Below, piece after piece: positions 52,500 through 61,509 of a stretch of DNA of 64,000 bases. The notes under the pieces are model-generated. The model did no database searches and was not told the DNA's origin. It saw nothing but the letters and a program-made list of their open reading frames with translations. The stretch is from Rhodobiaceae bacterium (GTDB taxonomy: Bacteria; Pseudomonadota; Alphaproteobacteria; Parvibaculales; Parvibaculaceae), in contig JAAWWE010000005.1 in assembly GCA_021404525.1 (NCBI GenBank), positions 1 through 64,000 of the forward strand, read 5' to 3'. Numbering within the stretch: the first letter of the stretch is position 1; each line of letters starts with the position of its first letter. A program made the translations under genes and the position numbers.

Positions 52500-53315
52500 A
52501 TGGACCCGAAAATTGATCCGCGAGAGTTTGAATGCGTTCTCTATCGCGTGGCTGACCATATTGCGACGATCACGCTTAACCGCCCTGATCGCCGGAATGC
52601 CCTCAATCGTCGGGCTTACGATGAGGTGGAAGCCGCATTCCGGGCGGTTTCGCGGGACCCAGATGTCAGGTGTGTCATCGTCACCGGAACCGATCCGGCT
52701 TTCTGTTCGGGCGAAGATGTCAAAGAGATGATGACTGGTGACGCGCATGAGGGCAGCATTCAGCGATTAACCCAAGTCCGACCGGAGCCAACGCCCGCGG
52801 CGGTCGCTGCTCTTGAATGTGACCGACCGGTGATAGCTGCAGTGAATGGCGCGGCTGTTGGGTGGGGTATGGAACTGTCCTTGTTTGCCGATATCCGGAT
52901 CGCATCGGAGAACGCGAAGTTTGGGGAAATATTCATCAAACGGGGGTTGATCACAGACGTCGGTGGACTTTGGCGGCTGCCCTCTATTGTCGGCCAGGCC
53001 CAAGCAGCTGAGCTCCTGTTCACCGGAGATGTTATTGATGCTGAGCGCGCGCGTGAGATTGGTCTTGTGTCGCGTGTTGTACCTCATGACGGACTGATGG
53101 CGGAAGCGAACGCTCTTGCGGCGCGCATTGCGTGTAATGCGCCGTTGGCGTTGCGCTACATGAAAGATGGTTTGCGGCGAACCAGCTATGGAGAGCTGCG
53201 CGAGATTGGAAGTTGGGTGAGCTCGACTCTTGGGACTTTGTTTCAAACAGAAGACCACCGTGAAGGCGTGCGGAGCTTTCTTGAAAAACGAGCACCCAAA
53301 TTCAAAGGACGATAG
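52500..53315 (+). CDS. Enoyl-CoA hydratase/isomerase family protein
   Basis: Start at ATG 52500 preceded by GGGGAGGGG. The 271-residue crotonase has the two oxyanion motifs FCSGEDVKEMM near residue 65 and VNGAAVGWGMELSLFADIRI near 115, then KFGEIFIKRGLITDVGGLWR, where Glu and Asp stand near the classical catalytic places. With the dienoyl-CoA reductase two genes upstream it suits oxidation of unsaturated acids. The next gene starts 11 bases after the stop. Confidence 0.9.
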   Translation: MDPKIDPREFECVLYRVADHIATITLNRPDRRNALNRRAYDEVEAAFRAVSRDPDVRCVIVTGTDPAFCSGEDVKEMMTGDAHEGSIQRLTQVRPEPTPAAVAALECDRPVIAAVNGAAVGWGMELSLFADIRIASENAKFGEIFIKRGLITDVGGLWRLPSIVGQAQAAELLFTGDVIDAERAREIGLVSRVVPHDGLMAEANALAARIACNAPLALRYMKDGLRRTSYGELREIGSWVSSTLGTLFQTEDHREGVRSFLEKRAPKFKGR

Positions 53316-53326
53316 ACCAGCAGCCC

Positions 53327-53695
53327 ATGGCCCTCTTTTTTGATCAAGACTGGTTCGACCAACAACTCAGGCGGGTAGAACGTACCCGCGAGGATGTTGC
53401 GACCCTGTTGCGTCTCTCTTCCATACAGGTGTCCGAGATTTGGAAAGATCAACGTGAACTGATGCCTCATGAAGTGAGCGCGCTTGCGCAGCTCCTCAAT
53501 GTGACGCCAGCGGAGGTGGCCGACCATGCAGGGGTTTCGACGCCGATCCCGTCGGATGAAGGCGTTGCTGATCTCGGTGTTTTGCTCGACCGGCTTGAAG
53601 AAATGAATGGACGGCTTGCTCGGGTGGAGCGAGCGCTTGTTGATCTAAAATCTTTGGTGCTGGAACAGCGCGCCGCAAAATCGAAGGAAAACTGA
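53327..53695 (+). CDS. Small HTH (XRE-like) protein with coiled-coil C terminus
   Basis: A 122-residue protein. Residues 12-65 look like an XRE/Cro-type HTH (RTREDVATLLRLSSIQVSEI, EVSALAQLLNVTPAEVADHA). The C-terminal 40 residues are predicted to form a coiled coil (LDRLEEMNGRLARVERALVD). It probably binds DNA as a dimer. Its stop overlaps the gamma-glutamyltransferase start (TGATG), so the two are co-translated. Target unknown; no close relative recognised. Confidence 0.78.
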   Translation: MALFFDQDWFDQQLRRVERTREDVATLLRLSSIQVSEIWKDQRELMPHEVSALAQLLNVTPAEVADHAGVSTPIPSDEGVADLGVLLDRLEEMNGRLARVERALVDLKSLVLEQRAAKSKEN

Positions 53696-55284
53696 TGCGC
53701 GATATGCATTACCCGGGACGGTCCACCGTTCACGCCATGAACGGAATGTGTGCGACCTCACAGCCGCTGGCGGCGGAAGCAGCGGTCAACATTCTACGCC
53801 AAGGCGGCAATGCTGTTGATGCCGCGATTTGTGCGAGCGCGGTGCTCTGCGTGGTGGAGCCCTACAATACCGGAATTGGCGGCGACTGCTTTGCGTTGTT
53901 GTCAAAAGGCGGCAGTGGCGATGTGATTGGCCTCAACGGGTCCGGTCGGGCGCCGAAGGGGGCAAGCGCTGAGAAGTTGAGAGGTCAGGGCATCAAAGAG
54001 ATCGGCCTGACCAGTGTTCACTCTGCAACCATCCCGGGTGCGGTGGATGCCTGGGACCGTCTGCTCAAAGATCATGGCACCATGGGGTTTGCGGAGGTGC
54101 TGGCGCCTGCGATCCGGTTTGCAGAGGACGGCTTTCCCGTTTCTCCGCGTGTTTCATTGGAATGGCGATATCTCGCAGATCACCTGAAGAAAGATGAGGA
54201 TGCGGCTGCCCACTTTCTGACCGATGGCATGGGGCCTGAGGTAGGGCAGGTTGTGCGAATGCCAGGCTTGGCAGCGACCTTGCGGCTCATCGCCGAGAAA
54301 GGCCGGGCTGGCTTTTATGAAGGCGAGGTTGCTGAAGATCTCGTCGCCAAACTGACACGTCTTGGCGGCGAACATACGTTGGAAGACTTCGCGTCAACAT
54401 GTGCTGACTATGTAACCCCCACGCGCACCGACTATCGGGACCGACAGGTGTTGGAAATTCCCCCCAATGGGCAGGGGATCACAGCGCAGATAGCATTGAA
54501 TGTGCTGACCCATTTTGATTTGGGGACGCTTGATCCACATGGGCCTGAGCGCTTCCACCTTGAGATGGAGGCTTGTCGTCTCGCGTATGACCTGCGCGAT
54601 AAATATGTCGCCGACCCAGATTTTCATTCTGTGCCTGTGGATGACCTTCTGAGCGCAAAGACAGCGGCGGCGCTTGCTGACCGAATTGACCCGAACCGGG
54701 CGCTTGATGATTTGGTTGCAAACCGCGACCCGCTCAACAGGGACACGATCTATCTCACGGTGGTGGATAAAGACCGGAATGCGATCTCCTTTATCAATTC
54801 CCTCTATCAGGCGTTCGGGTCGGGTATTACGGGTCCGAAAAGTGCTGTGGTGATGCAAAACCGTGGCGCGGGCTTTGTGTTGACGGAAGGCCACCCGAAT
54901 TGCCTTGAGGGAGGCAAGCGGCCTCTCCACACCATCATTCCTGGCATGTTGGTGGAAGATGGACGTGCGACAATGCCGTTTGGCGTGATGGGCGGTGCTT
55001 TCCAGCCGGTGGGTCATGTCCATCTGATGACCAATTTTATCGATTTCGGAATGGACGTTCAGGAAGCGCTCGACAGCCCCCGTGCTTTTCCTGGGGCGAC
55101 AAGCATCGAAGTCGAAAAGGGCATCGACGCCAAGGTGCGCGCGGGCCTGGAGGCGCGGGGGCACCGGGTCTCCAATGCGCTTCTACCGCTTGGAGGTGGG
55201 CAAGCGATCTATCTTGACCCTGTGTATGGTGGATTGATTGGTGGGTCCGACCCGCGCAAGGATGGCGCGGCTATCGGCTACTAG
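53695..55284 (+). CDS. Gamma-glutamyltransferase family protein
   Basis: A 529-residue Ntn-hydrolase. GGNAVDAAICASAVLCVVEP, NTGIGGDCFALL and the autoprocessing Thr in NRDTIYLTVVDKDRNAISFI near residue 352 match the family, as do GPKSAVVMQNRGAGFVL and GGKRPLHTIIPGMLVEDG. It would cleave itself before the Thr and transfer or hydrolyse gamma-glutamyl groups, or act as a related acylase. No signal peptide is visible, in contrast to the periplasmic Ggt of enteric bacteria, so it may be cytoplasmic. Translation is coupled to the small HTH gene. Confidence 0.88.
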   Translation: MRDMHYPGRSTVHAMNGMCATSQPLAAEAAVNILRQGGNAVDAAICASAVLCVVEPYNTGIGGDCFALLSKGGSGDVIGLNGSGRAPKGASAEKLRGQGIKEIGLTSVHSATIPGAVDAWDRLLKDHGTMGFAEVLAPAIRFAEDGFPVSPRVSLEWRYLADHLKKDEDAAAHFLTDGMGPEVGQVVRMPGLAATLRLIAEKGRAGFYEGEVAEDLVAKLTRLGGEHTLEDFASTCADYVTPTRTDYRDRQVLEIPPNGQGITAQIALNVLTHFDLGTLDPHGPERFHLEMEACRLAYDLRDKYVADPDFHSVPVDDLLSAKTAAALADRIDPNRALDDLVANRDPLNRDTIYLTVVDKDRNAISFINSLYQAFGSGITGPKSAVVMQNRGAGFVLTEGHPNCLEGGKRPLHTIIPGMLVEDGRATMPFGVMGGAFQPVGHVHLMTNFIDFGMDVQEALDSPRAFPGATSIEVEKGIDAKVRAGLEARGHRVSNALLPLGGGQAIYLDPVYGGLIGGSDPRKDGAAIGY

Positions 55285-55809
55285 CGGTCGTTAGGCGTTT
55301 TTTCTGACCGTGTTGGGGGCCCGTGACGGCCGATCAAGACCAGTGGTTGCGTCGTATGCGCACGCCGCGTTCCTTCTCGCTCGGACCCGGGCATCTGCGT
55401 CGCGTGGCCATTGCCAATGTTGATCCACATATTGAGCAAGAAAGGGTGCTGTTGGTCCCTGCCTGTTGGGCGTCCGCCGGTCAGTCGCTCTGCGCTGAGG
55501 CGGGTCGACCAGTTTTGGTCTTTCCGTTTCTCTCGCGCGCGTCTCCTCCACCTTCGCCTTTGGACGGTTCGGGTTGTGGTGGAAGCCTGTTCCAGTTATG
55601 CGCGTAATACGAGTCACGGCCTTTAAGGAGCAAGAAATCGGCCACCGGGTTTGTGCCGAAATGGAACAGGCCGGCGGCTTTAACCAATAATTTTAGTCAT
55701 TTCTTCGCAATGTTCCTTGGCCCTTTCTTAACAGGAGTGCTCCAAAATCACCCTTGTAGTACAGGCGTACCGTAGTTTTGCGGATCTGGCCGGGACCACC
55801 GGTTTTTAA
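55285..55809. other. 525-base region without a convincing gene
   Basis: Short open frames exist on both strands (plus 55323-55607, minus 55291-55617) but show no recognisable domain and carry Arg/Pro-rich, shadow-like sequence. No RNA gene or terminator was recognised. It separates the gamma-glutamyltransferase operon from the GGDEF/EAL gene and may hold that gene's promoter. Confidence 0.5.
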
Positions 55810-57633
55810 ATGGGGTGTTGTATAGTGTTGCGTGATCGACGTAGTTGGCGCGGGCAAAGTGCAGGGACAGGCGACAGCTCTGCCTCGGCATCGGGCGGGG
55901 ATGAAAATTCGCCCAGTGCGTCCACGCTGGACTCGCTCGGTTTGAAAGCCATCGCGGAAGTTGGTGATGTTTTCTACGAATGGGCTCTCGACAAAGACAG
56001 TCTTATCTGGGCCGACAACGCTTCTGCTGTTTTGGGCATTGAACAATCATCAGCACTCTCTTCTGGTCGCGGATATGCATCGCGCCTCGTGGCGGGCAAA
56101 GGCACGACGCGCTATGAGGCGATTGTTACGGAGGGGCTTCGTGACAATGGATCAGGCGTCGCTTATCAAATCGAATACGCCATCCAAAATGACCAAGGCG
56201 AAGAGCACTGGGTCGAAGACCGGGGGCGTTGGTATGGCGACACTGAAGGTCGCCCCGTGCGTGCCATCGGCGTTGTTCGTATCATTACCGGCCGTCGTCA
56301 GCGCGACGAGGAGCTTAACTTTCTTGTCACCTATGATGAGCTGACGGGGCATGTGAACCGCACACGCTTGAAAGAGCTGCTTGGCGAAACACTTGTTGAT
56401 CTGCGCCGGAATGAGCGGCAGGGCGCCTATCTGGTTGCGGCGATCGACAATCTTGCGTTGATCAATGAAGCTTATGGCTTCGATGTGGCGGACCAGATGA
56501 TTGTCGCAGTTGGCAACCGCCTGCTTGGGGAGCTGCGGGGCAGCGATGTTATCGGCCGTTGTTCCGGCAATAAGTTCGGTATCATTCTCTCAAATTGCTC
56601 AGAGAAACAAATGCATGCGACGACAGAGCGCCTGTTGAGTGTCGTGCGGGATCTGGTCATTGAAATTGATGCGGGGCCTGTCGCTTCTACCGTATCCATC
56701 GGTTGTGTCTCTCTGCCCACAAGTGCCAAGACACCTCAGGCGGCGATGATGCGAGCGGAAGAAGCACTTGCAGAAGCCAAACATACACGTCGCGCGTCCT
56801 ACGCTGCGTTTGAGCATAGTCCAGAGCGAGACCGGGCACGCCGGAGCAATCTCAAAATTGCTGACGAGCTTCTTGCCGCGCTCAATGAGCGGCGGTTGAC
56901 GCTTGCCTTCCAGCCGTTGGTGTCGTCTACAACTTTGGATCCCGTGCTACATGAAACACTGATCCGCCTGCGTCAACGCGATGGTGATGTGGTTCCAGCT
57001 GGACAGTTCATTCCCATTGCGGAGAAGCTGGGGCTTGTCCGCCTGATTGATCATCGTGTCCTGGAGTTGGCTTTTGAGGAGCTTACCCATACGAATAAGC
57101 CGCAACTCGCGATAAACGTTTCCGGCTATACGATCACTGACCGAGTATGGCTTGATATGTTTATCGCATTGACCAAGTCAAACCCCGGCGCTGCAGAGCG
57201 ACTGGTGGTCGAAATCACAGAAACTGTAGCGATTGAAGAAATCGGCGAGAGCCAGCAATTCGTCAAGACCATTCGCAATCAGGGATCGAAAGTGGCAATC
57301 GATGACTTTGGTGCAGGGTATACATCCTTCCGGAATCTAAAGTGCCTTGATGTTGATATGGTGAAAATTGATGGCTCTTTCGTTGAGGGACTTGTCGACA
57401 AGCCAGACAATCAGATGTTTCTGAGGAGCTTTGTTGACCTCGCGCGGAATTTTGGTCTTCCCACCGTGGCGGAGTTTGTGACCTGCCAAGGCGAAATTGA
57501 CTATCTGCGTGAAATCGGTGTCGAATATCTACAAGGTTTTCACGTAGGAGAGCCTGTGCTTCTGCCACCCTGGCGTGAGCAAGAAAAAGAGATATCGGGT
57601 GAATCGACGGATGATGAGCAGGCTGTCTCCTAG
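55810..57633 (+). CDS. PAS-GGDEF-EAL protein with degenerate GGDEF motif
   Basis: A 607-residue cyclic-di-GMP protein without membrane helices. Residues about 50-160 look like a PAS domain (DVFYEWALDKDSLIWADNAS). The GGDEF domain follows (TYDELTGHVNRTRLKELLGE), but the signature is SGNKF at 252-256, so cyclase activity is unlikely. The EAL domain has E382 in ETLIR, Asn in LAINVSG, EITE, the pair D498-D499 in DDFGAGYTSF, Lys in DMVKIDGSF and Gln in LQGFHVGEP, so all usual phosphodiesterase residues are there. It probably degrades c-di-GMP. An internal start cannot be excluded. Convergent with phaR. Confidence 0.9.
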   Translation: MGCCIVLRDRRSWRGQSAGTGDSSASASGGDENSPSASTLDSLGLKAIAEVGDVFYEWALDKDSLIWADNASAVLGIEQSSALSSGRGYASRLVAGKGTTRYEAIVTEGLRDNGSGVAYQIEYAIQNDQGEEHWVEDRGRWYGDTEGRPVRAIGVVRIITGRRQRDEELNFLVTYDELTGHVNRTRLKELLGETLVDLRRNERQGAYLVAAIDNLALINEAYGFDVADQMIVAVGNRLLGELRGSDVIGRCSGNKFGIILSNCSEKQMHATTERLLSVVRDLVIEIDAGPVASTVSIGCVSLPTSAKTPQAAMMRAEEALAEAKHTRRASYAAFEHSPERDRARRSNLKIADELLAALNERRLTLAFQPLVSSTTLDPVLHETLIRLRQRDGDVVPAGQFIPIAEKLGLVRLIDHRVLELAFEELTHTNKPQLAINVSGYTITDRVWLDMFIALTKSNPGAAERLVVEITETVAIEEIGESQQFVKTIRNQGSKVAIDDFGAGYTSFRNLKCLDVDMVKIDGSFVEGLVDKPDNQMFLRSFVDLARNFGLPTVAEFVTCQGEIDYLREIGVEYLQGFHVGEPVLLPPWREQEKEISGESTDDEQAVS

Positions 57634-57665
57634 CCTGCTCTGTAGGCAGAGTTGAGAGCCTACGT

Positions 57666-58343
57666 CTATTTCTCTTTGTCTTTTCCGGAAAGGGCCGCGA
57701 GCTCTTTCTGAATTTCCTTCAGCTGCTGCTTAACCGTCTCCAGGTCATCGCCGTCTGCTGCAGTTTTTTCTGCATCGGTCGACTTTTCTGCGCGGCTATT
57801 GTCGGAGCGCAGCGCGAAGGGAGAGAACATGCGGATTGCCTCTTCGAACATGGAGATGTTCTTGCGGATCTGCTCTTCAAATTGGTCGAACCGTTCCTTG
57901 CCACCAAAGGCCGATGTCATCTTGTCCACAAGCTTTGATCGCTCTTCTGAGAACGTATTCATGCTCATTTCGAGATAGGACGGAACAAAACCTTGGAGGC
58001 TGTCCCCATAAAAGCTGATCAATTGACGCAGAAACGGAACCGGCAAAAGGTTATGGCCTTTTTGCTCCTGCTCAAAAATGATCTGGGTAAGGACTGAGCG
58101 GGTCAGATCCTCAGAAGTTTTGGCATCGTGCACGAGAAAGTCCTGGCCTTCGCGGACCATGGTCGCGAGGTCTTCCAGCGTCACGTAAGAGCTGGTCGCC
58201 GTATTATAGAGCCGCCGATTTGCGTATTTCTTGATGGTAATCGGTTCGCCGGCAGCGGGTTTCTTCTTCGCCAAGGATCGCCTCGTTATTCTGGCCGTCC
58301 GATAGTTTGATGGTGGTCCGGACCTGGCCTTGTTTCTTGTCAT
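57666..58343 (-). CDS. phaR: Polyhydroxyalkanoate synthesis regulator PhaR
   Basis: A 225-residue protein with the PhaR DNA-binding domain (ITIKKYANRRLYNTATSSYV, then LEDLATMVREGQDFLVHDAK) and the accumulation-sensing domain (RSVLTQIIFEQEQKGHNLLP, FLRQLISFYGDSLQGFVPSY). The C-terminal about 60 residues are charged and coiled. PhaR binds PHA granules and represses phasin genes. A basic N-terminal extension of about 33 residues is present. No pha synthase or phasin gene lies in this window. Confidence 0.93.
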   Translation of the reverse strand: MTRNKARSGPPSNYRTARITRRSLAKKKPAAGEPITIKKYANRRLYNTATSSYVTLEDLATMVREGQDFLVHDAKTSEDLTRSVLTQIIFEQEQKGHNLLPVPFLRQLISFYGDSLQGFVPSYLEMSMNTFSEERSKLVDKMTSAFGGKERFDQFEEQIRKNISMFEEAIRMFSPFALRSDNSRAEKSTDAEKTAADGDDLETVKQQLKEIQKELAALSGKDKEK

Positions 58344-58604
58344 TGTTGCGCGGCAGTGTTGCGATGCGCAAGTCTGTTGGTGCGTCGCGGTAGATCAAAA
58401 GGTGGCAGATCTCCGTTCTTTCGGCCAATTCGGGGGTTTTTTCGGCTTATGCAATGATCTAGGTCGCTGCTCTTCTGTCTCCAGGAGAGGTGATTGTGCA
58501 TCGCAACAATTACTCGTTGCTGAAGGACAGATCAAATTACAGGAAATTCCGCGTCGGGAGCGCCTTTTGCTTTTCCCAGGCGGCGTGAAAGCGCGCCGGG
58601 CTGT

Positions 58605-59201
58605 CTAGCTGTTTGCGTCGTCGCCCCGTCCGGGCGCTGGATAGACCCAGGTTCCAGGTGGACCGACGTCCAAGTGCACAAAAGGCCGGCTTGTTGGGTA
58701 GTAGCCCGCCCCGCCTTTACCTAGTGACTTCGCAACCCGATAAAGCATGCCGACATCGTTGAAGTCCTGGGTGAGATCCATGGCTTTGCCCTGCATGTGG
58801 AAGCTGTTTTCCGCGACCCCTTCAGATCGGGATGCCAGGCGGGCGTTCGTCGTGGGCGAGCGGTAGCCAGACATTGTGTAGAGCGGAGCGCGGGAGGGGG
58901 TCAGCTGATCCACTTCCCACATCAGGTCTAGCAGATCGGTGCTCATCTGTGTGGTGGTGTTGGTCCTAAGATCTCTCATAAACCAATTGATGGCACTGAA
59001 CGTCTCGGCCAAGTGGGTGCCGTCGGCCCAATAGGTGATGGTCAATCTTTCGCCAGAGTTCAGACTTTGCATACGGAGAGTGCGCTTATAGGGCGCCGCC
59101 GCCTGTGCGATCGCGGGGGTCACGAGTGCGCTTCCGAAGGCCAATCCGCTAGAAAGGACCTGACGTCGGTTAGGTGTGTGTATCTGGCTTGGTTTCTTCA
59201 T
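58605..59201 (-). CDS. DUF882 family peptidase (YcbK-like), Tat-exported
   Basis: A 198-residue protein with a twin-arginine signal (PNRRQVLSSGLAFGSALVTP, cleavage near residue 34). The mature part matches DUF882/peptidase M15A: LYTMSGYRSPTTNARLASRS, then ENSFHMQGKAMDLTQ with the zinc-binding HxxGxAxD motif, and PFVHLDVG with the last His. It likely trims murein crosslinks in the periplasm. The ATG overlaps the polysaccharide deacetylase stop (ATGA), so the two are one operon. Confidence 0.9.
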   Translation of the reverse strand: MKKPSQIHTPNRRQVLSSGLAFGSALVTPAIAQAAAPYKRTLRMQSLNSGERLTITYWADGTHLAETFSAINWFMRDLRTNTTTQMSTDLLDLMWEVDQLTPSRAPLYTMSGYRSPTTNARLASRSEGVAENSFHMQGKAMDLTQDFNDVGMLYRVAKSLGKGGAGYYPTSRPFVHLDVGPPGTWVYPAPGRGDDANS

Positions 59202-60079
59202 AGGGCGGACCTTAGCGAAAGATCAGTGATCGGCTCAAGTGGTGGAATTTCAACATTGGCCTCTAGGCTTTGTCTTCCTGTCGTTTCTGCCTGTTCTTTG
59301 GGCATATCGCGTTCCGGCACCATATGGGCGACGCGATAGCCCTCATTGCGGATCTGTTTCAGGACAAATGGCAGGGCAGCGGCCGTCCGCTGTTTGGTGT
59401 CGTGAAAGATGACGATGCCGCCGCTCTTTGATCGAATGTTCCGAACCGCGCGGTAGACCACTGCGCGCGAGGAGATGCGCCGCCAATCATCAGTGCCCAC
59501 ATCGCAAGAGAACGTCGAAATGTTTCGGGCGGCGAGCCATCCGCGTAAGGCGCTGGAGTGATTGAGCCCGGGGAAGCGGAAAAACGGAGCGACGTCGATT
59601 TCAGCGGTTTCGGGTGCTCCGTCCAGCGCGGCCTGGATTTCTGAGATGCCTCGGGTGATCTGGCGTGTTGCGCGGTTCCAACTGAGGCGTCGGAGGTTGT
59701 TGGGGTGCGAATAGGAGTGTGACGCAATCGTGTGTCCACGGAGTGCTGCTTCGCGCACCAGATGGGGATAACGTTCTGCGCGATGGCCGGTAAAGAAAAA
59801 GGTCGCTTTGACGCAATATTCGTCCAGCGTATCCAGGATGCTTGGGGTGACGTCTGGGTCCGGCCCATCATCGAAAGTCAGCACCACTTCCTTTGGATCG
59901 AGATCTACCGTGCGGGCATATTGCATGGTCCCGTAGCTTTGTACGGCTGCGGGTACCATGACCGTGCGACTGGGTCCGCCTGCGTCAAGGCAGGCCGCCG
60001 ACTGCTCGTCAGCCCAGGCAGAAGCAGAGCCTGCGCAAAGAAGGCCAAGCGTGCATAAGTTGAGTAGTAGTTTTCTCAT
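59198..60079 (-). CDS. Polysaccharide deacetylase family protein
   Basis: Start at ATG 60079, giving signal peptide MRKLLLNLCTLGLLCAGSAS. The 293-residue protein has the NodB fold: VVLTFDDGPDPDVTPSILDT (catalytic Asp pair), GHTIASHSYSHPNNLRRLSW with the HxxxH metal site, FFRFPGLNHSSALRGWL with the Arg, and IVIFHDTKQRTAAALPFVLK. It removes N-acetyl groups from a polysaccharide, chitooligomer or peptidoglycan; which is not known. Coupled to the DUF882 peptidase, which suggests a cell-wall role. Confidence 0.92.
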   Translation of the reverse strand: MRKLLLNLCTLGLLCAGSASAWADEQSAACLDAGGPSRTVMVPAAVQSYGTMQYARTVDLDPKEVVLTFDDGPDPDVTPSILDTLDEYCVKATFFFTGHRAERYPHLVREAALRGHTIASHSYSHPNNLRRLSWNRATRQITRGISEIQAALDGAPETAEIDVAPFFRFPGLNHSSALRGWLAARNISTFSCDVGTDDWRRISSRAVVYRAVRNIRSKSGGIVIFHDTKQRTAAALPFVLKQIRNEGYRVAHMVPERDMPKEQAETTGRQSLEANVEIPPLEPITDLSLRSAL

Positions 60080-60111
60080 TTCCCCACCCCCCGTAGAGAA
60101 ACCTTTGTCTT

Positions 60112-60573
60112 TTACTTTGTCCCGCCGCCCGGCTGCCAATTCTGAGGTGCCAGTTCAAAGCCTGCAAATTCAAACCCAGGTGCAACAGTACACCCTACCA
60201 GCGTCCACTCGCCTAACGGTTCGGCTGCCTGCCACTCATCCCTTTTGACGATGCCTTGCGGGCGTTCCCCCGCTGGTATGTTAGGGCCCAATGTGATGTG
60301 GGCCGGCATGTCCTCATCTTTGGCAGCGATCGATAGACGCAGAGGGTCCCCTGCATACCAATGCCAGATTTCTGTCGCGTCGACACGATGCCAATGAGAG
60401 CGTTCTCCGGCTCTCAGAAGATAGTAGATCGCCGTGGAGGAAGCGCGACCCTGCTCGTCTGATGGATCATCACGGAAGGTTTCACAGAAGTGGCCCCCTT
60501 CCGGATGAGGCTGCATTGCGAGCTCATCGATCAGTTGATCGGGCGTCATCTGCACGTTTGAAAGCTTACTCAT
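60112..60573 (-). CDS. Cupin, DUF985 family
   Basis: A 153-residue cupin. The DUF985 pattern is clear: QPHPEGGHFCETFRDD at the start, STAIYYLLRAGERSHWHRVD with the metal His pair, then EIWHWYAGDPLRLSI, and VGCTVAPGFEFAGFELAP at the end. Fold certain, reaction unknown. Lies between gloB and the deacetylase on the same strand, 27 bases after the gloB stop. Confidence 0.9.
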   Translation of the reverse strand: MSKLSNVQMTPDQLIDELAMQPHPEGGHFCETFRDDPSDEQGRASSTAIYYLLRAGERSHWHRVDATEIWHWYAGDPLRLSIAAKDEDMPAHITLGPNIPAGERPQGIVKRDEWQAAEPLGEWTLVGCTVAPGFEFAGFELAPQNWQPGGGTK

Positions 60574-60600
60574 ACTCTACTCCACAGGACGATGGGCTTC

Positions 60601-61371
60601 TTAGAAGTTGTCTTTCCGCTGGCGCACTTCGGTGAAGATTGCTGCGGCCGTCGCACCGCTTAGACCGATCGTCTTTTGAATCTCGTCGCTGGAAGGCCTC
60701 ACGAACGGGTTTGTTCTGCGTTCCAACCCAATTGTCGTTGGAACAGTCGGTTCGCCCCGTGCCCGCAGTTTGTCAATCTCGGCAATCCGTGCCGTCAGCT
60801 CCGGGTTCCCTGGCTCGATCGTTGCTGCGAACTTGGCATTGGCCTGGGTATATTCGTGGGCGCAGTAGACTGTGGTGTCATCTGGCAGGGCCATCAGCTT
60901 TTCCAAGGAAGACCACATCTGATCCGGTGTTCCTTCAAACACACGGCCGCAGCCTAGTGCAAAAAGGGCATCACCAACAAAGGCCACGCCCTCGTCCTTA
61001 AAATAGTAGGCGATGTGTCCGAGCGTGTGGCCGGGAACTCCAATGACCTGGACTTCATGTGTGCCAAACAGAAATGTGTCGCCGTCTCCGACTTCCTTTT
61101 CAATGCCTGGGATTTTGTCTGCCTCATCGCGAGGACCGATAATCGTGCAGCCGGTCTTCTCCTGGAGTTCCAGATTGCCGCCTGCATGGTCATAGTGATG
61201 ATGGGTGTTCAGAATGTGTGTCAGTTCCCAGCCATGGGATTTCAATGATGCCTCAATTGGCCCTACTTCAGGTGTGTCAATTGTTGCGGTTGTATCGGCT
61301 TCCGGGTCGTGAATAAGGTAGCCATAATTGTCGCTGAGGCAGGGGATTTGATGGATCACAAGGTTGGACAT
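60601..61371 (-). CDS. gloB: Hydroxyacylglutathione hydrolase (glyoxalase II)
   Basis: A 256-residue metallo-beta-lactamase-fold enzyme. The two-metal site is complete in LNTHHHYDHAGGN (HxHxDH), GHTLGHIAYYF, FVGDALFALGCGRVFEGTPD and the last His in VYCAHEYTQANAKFA. The C-terminal HAGH domain carries the Lys/Arg that hold glutathione. It hydrolyses S-lactoylglutathione in methylglyoxal removal. It is divergent from the methyltransferase gene, and the cupin gene follows. Confidence 0.94.
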   Translation of the reverse strand: MSNLVIHQIPCLSDNYGYLIHDPEADTTATIDTPEVGPIEASLKSHGWELTHILNTHHHYDHAGGNLELQEKTGCTIIGPRDEADKIPGIEKEVGDGDTFLFGTHEVQVIGVPGHTLGHIAYYFKDEGVAFVGDALFALGCGRVFEGTPDQMWSSLEKLMALPDDTTVYCAHEYTQANAKFAATIEPGNPELTARIAEIDKLRARGEPTVPTTIGLERRTNPFVRPSSDEIQKTIGLSGATAAAIFTEVRQRKDNF

Positions 61372-61509
61372 GATTGCTCCGGGCGCAGGATAATATTTCA
61401 GGCAGGGTAACGCCGATCTGCACCAAAATGAACAGGCTGGGTACTTGTTTTGCGCAATTGGCGTGTGGCGTTAACATCGTTTGCGGTCAAAATCGGGTAG
61501 TTTGTGACC

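Noticed and set aside
55323..55607. Plus-strand open frame of 94 residues
   Set aside because: No domain, Pro/Ser-rich end, and an equally long minus-strand frame over the same bases.
57634..57665. Weak hairpin between the GGDEF/EAL gene and phaR
   Set aside because: Stem is short and imperfect and no T run follows.
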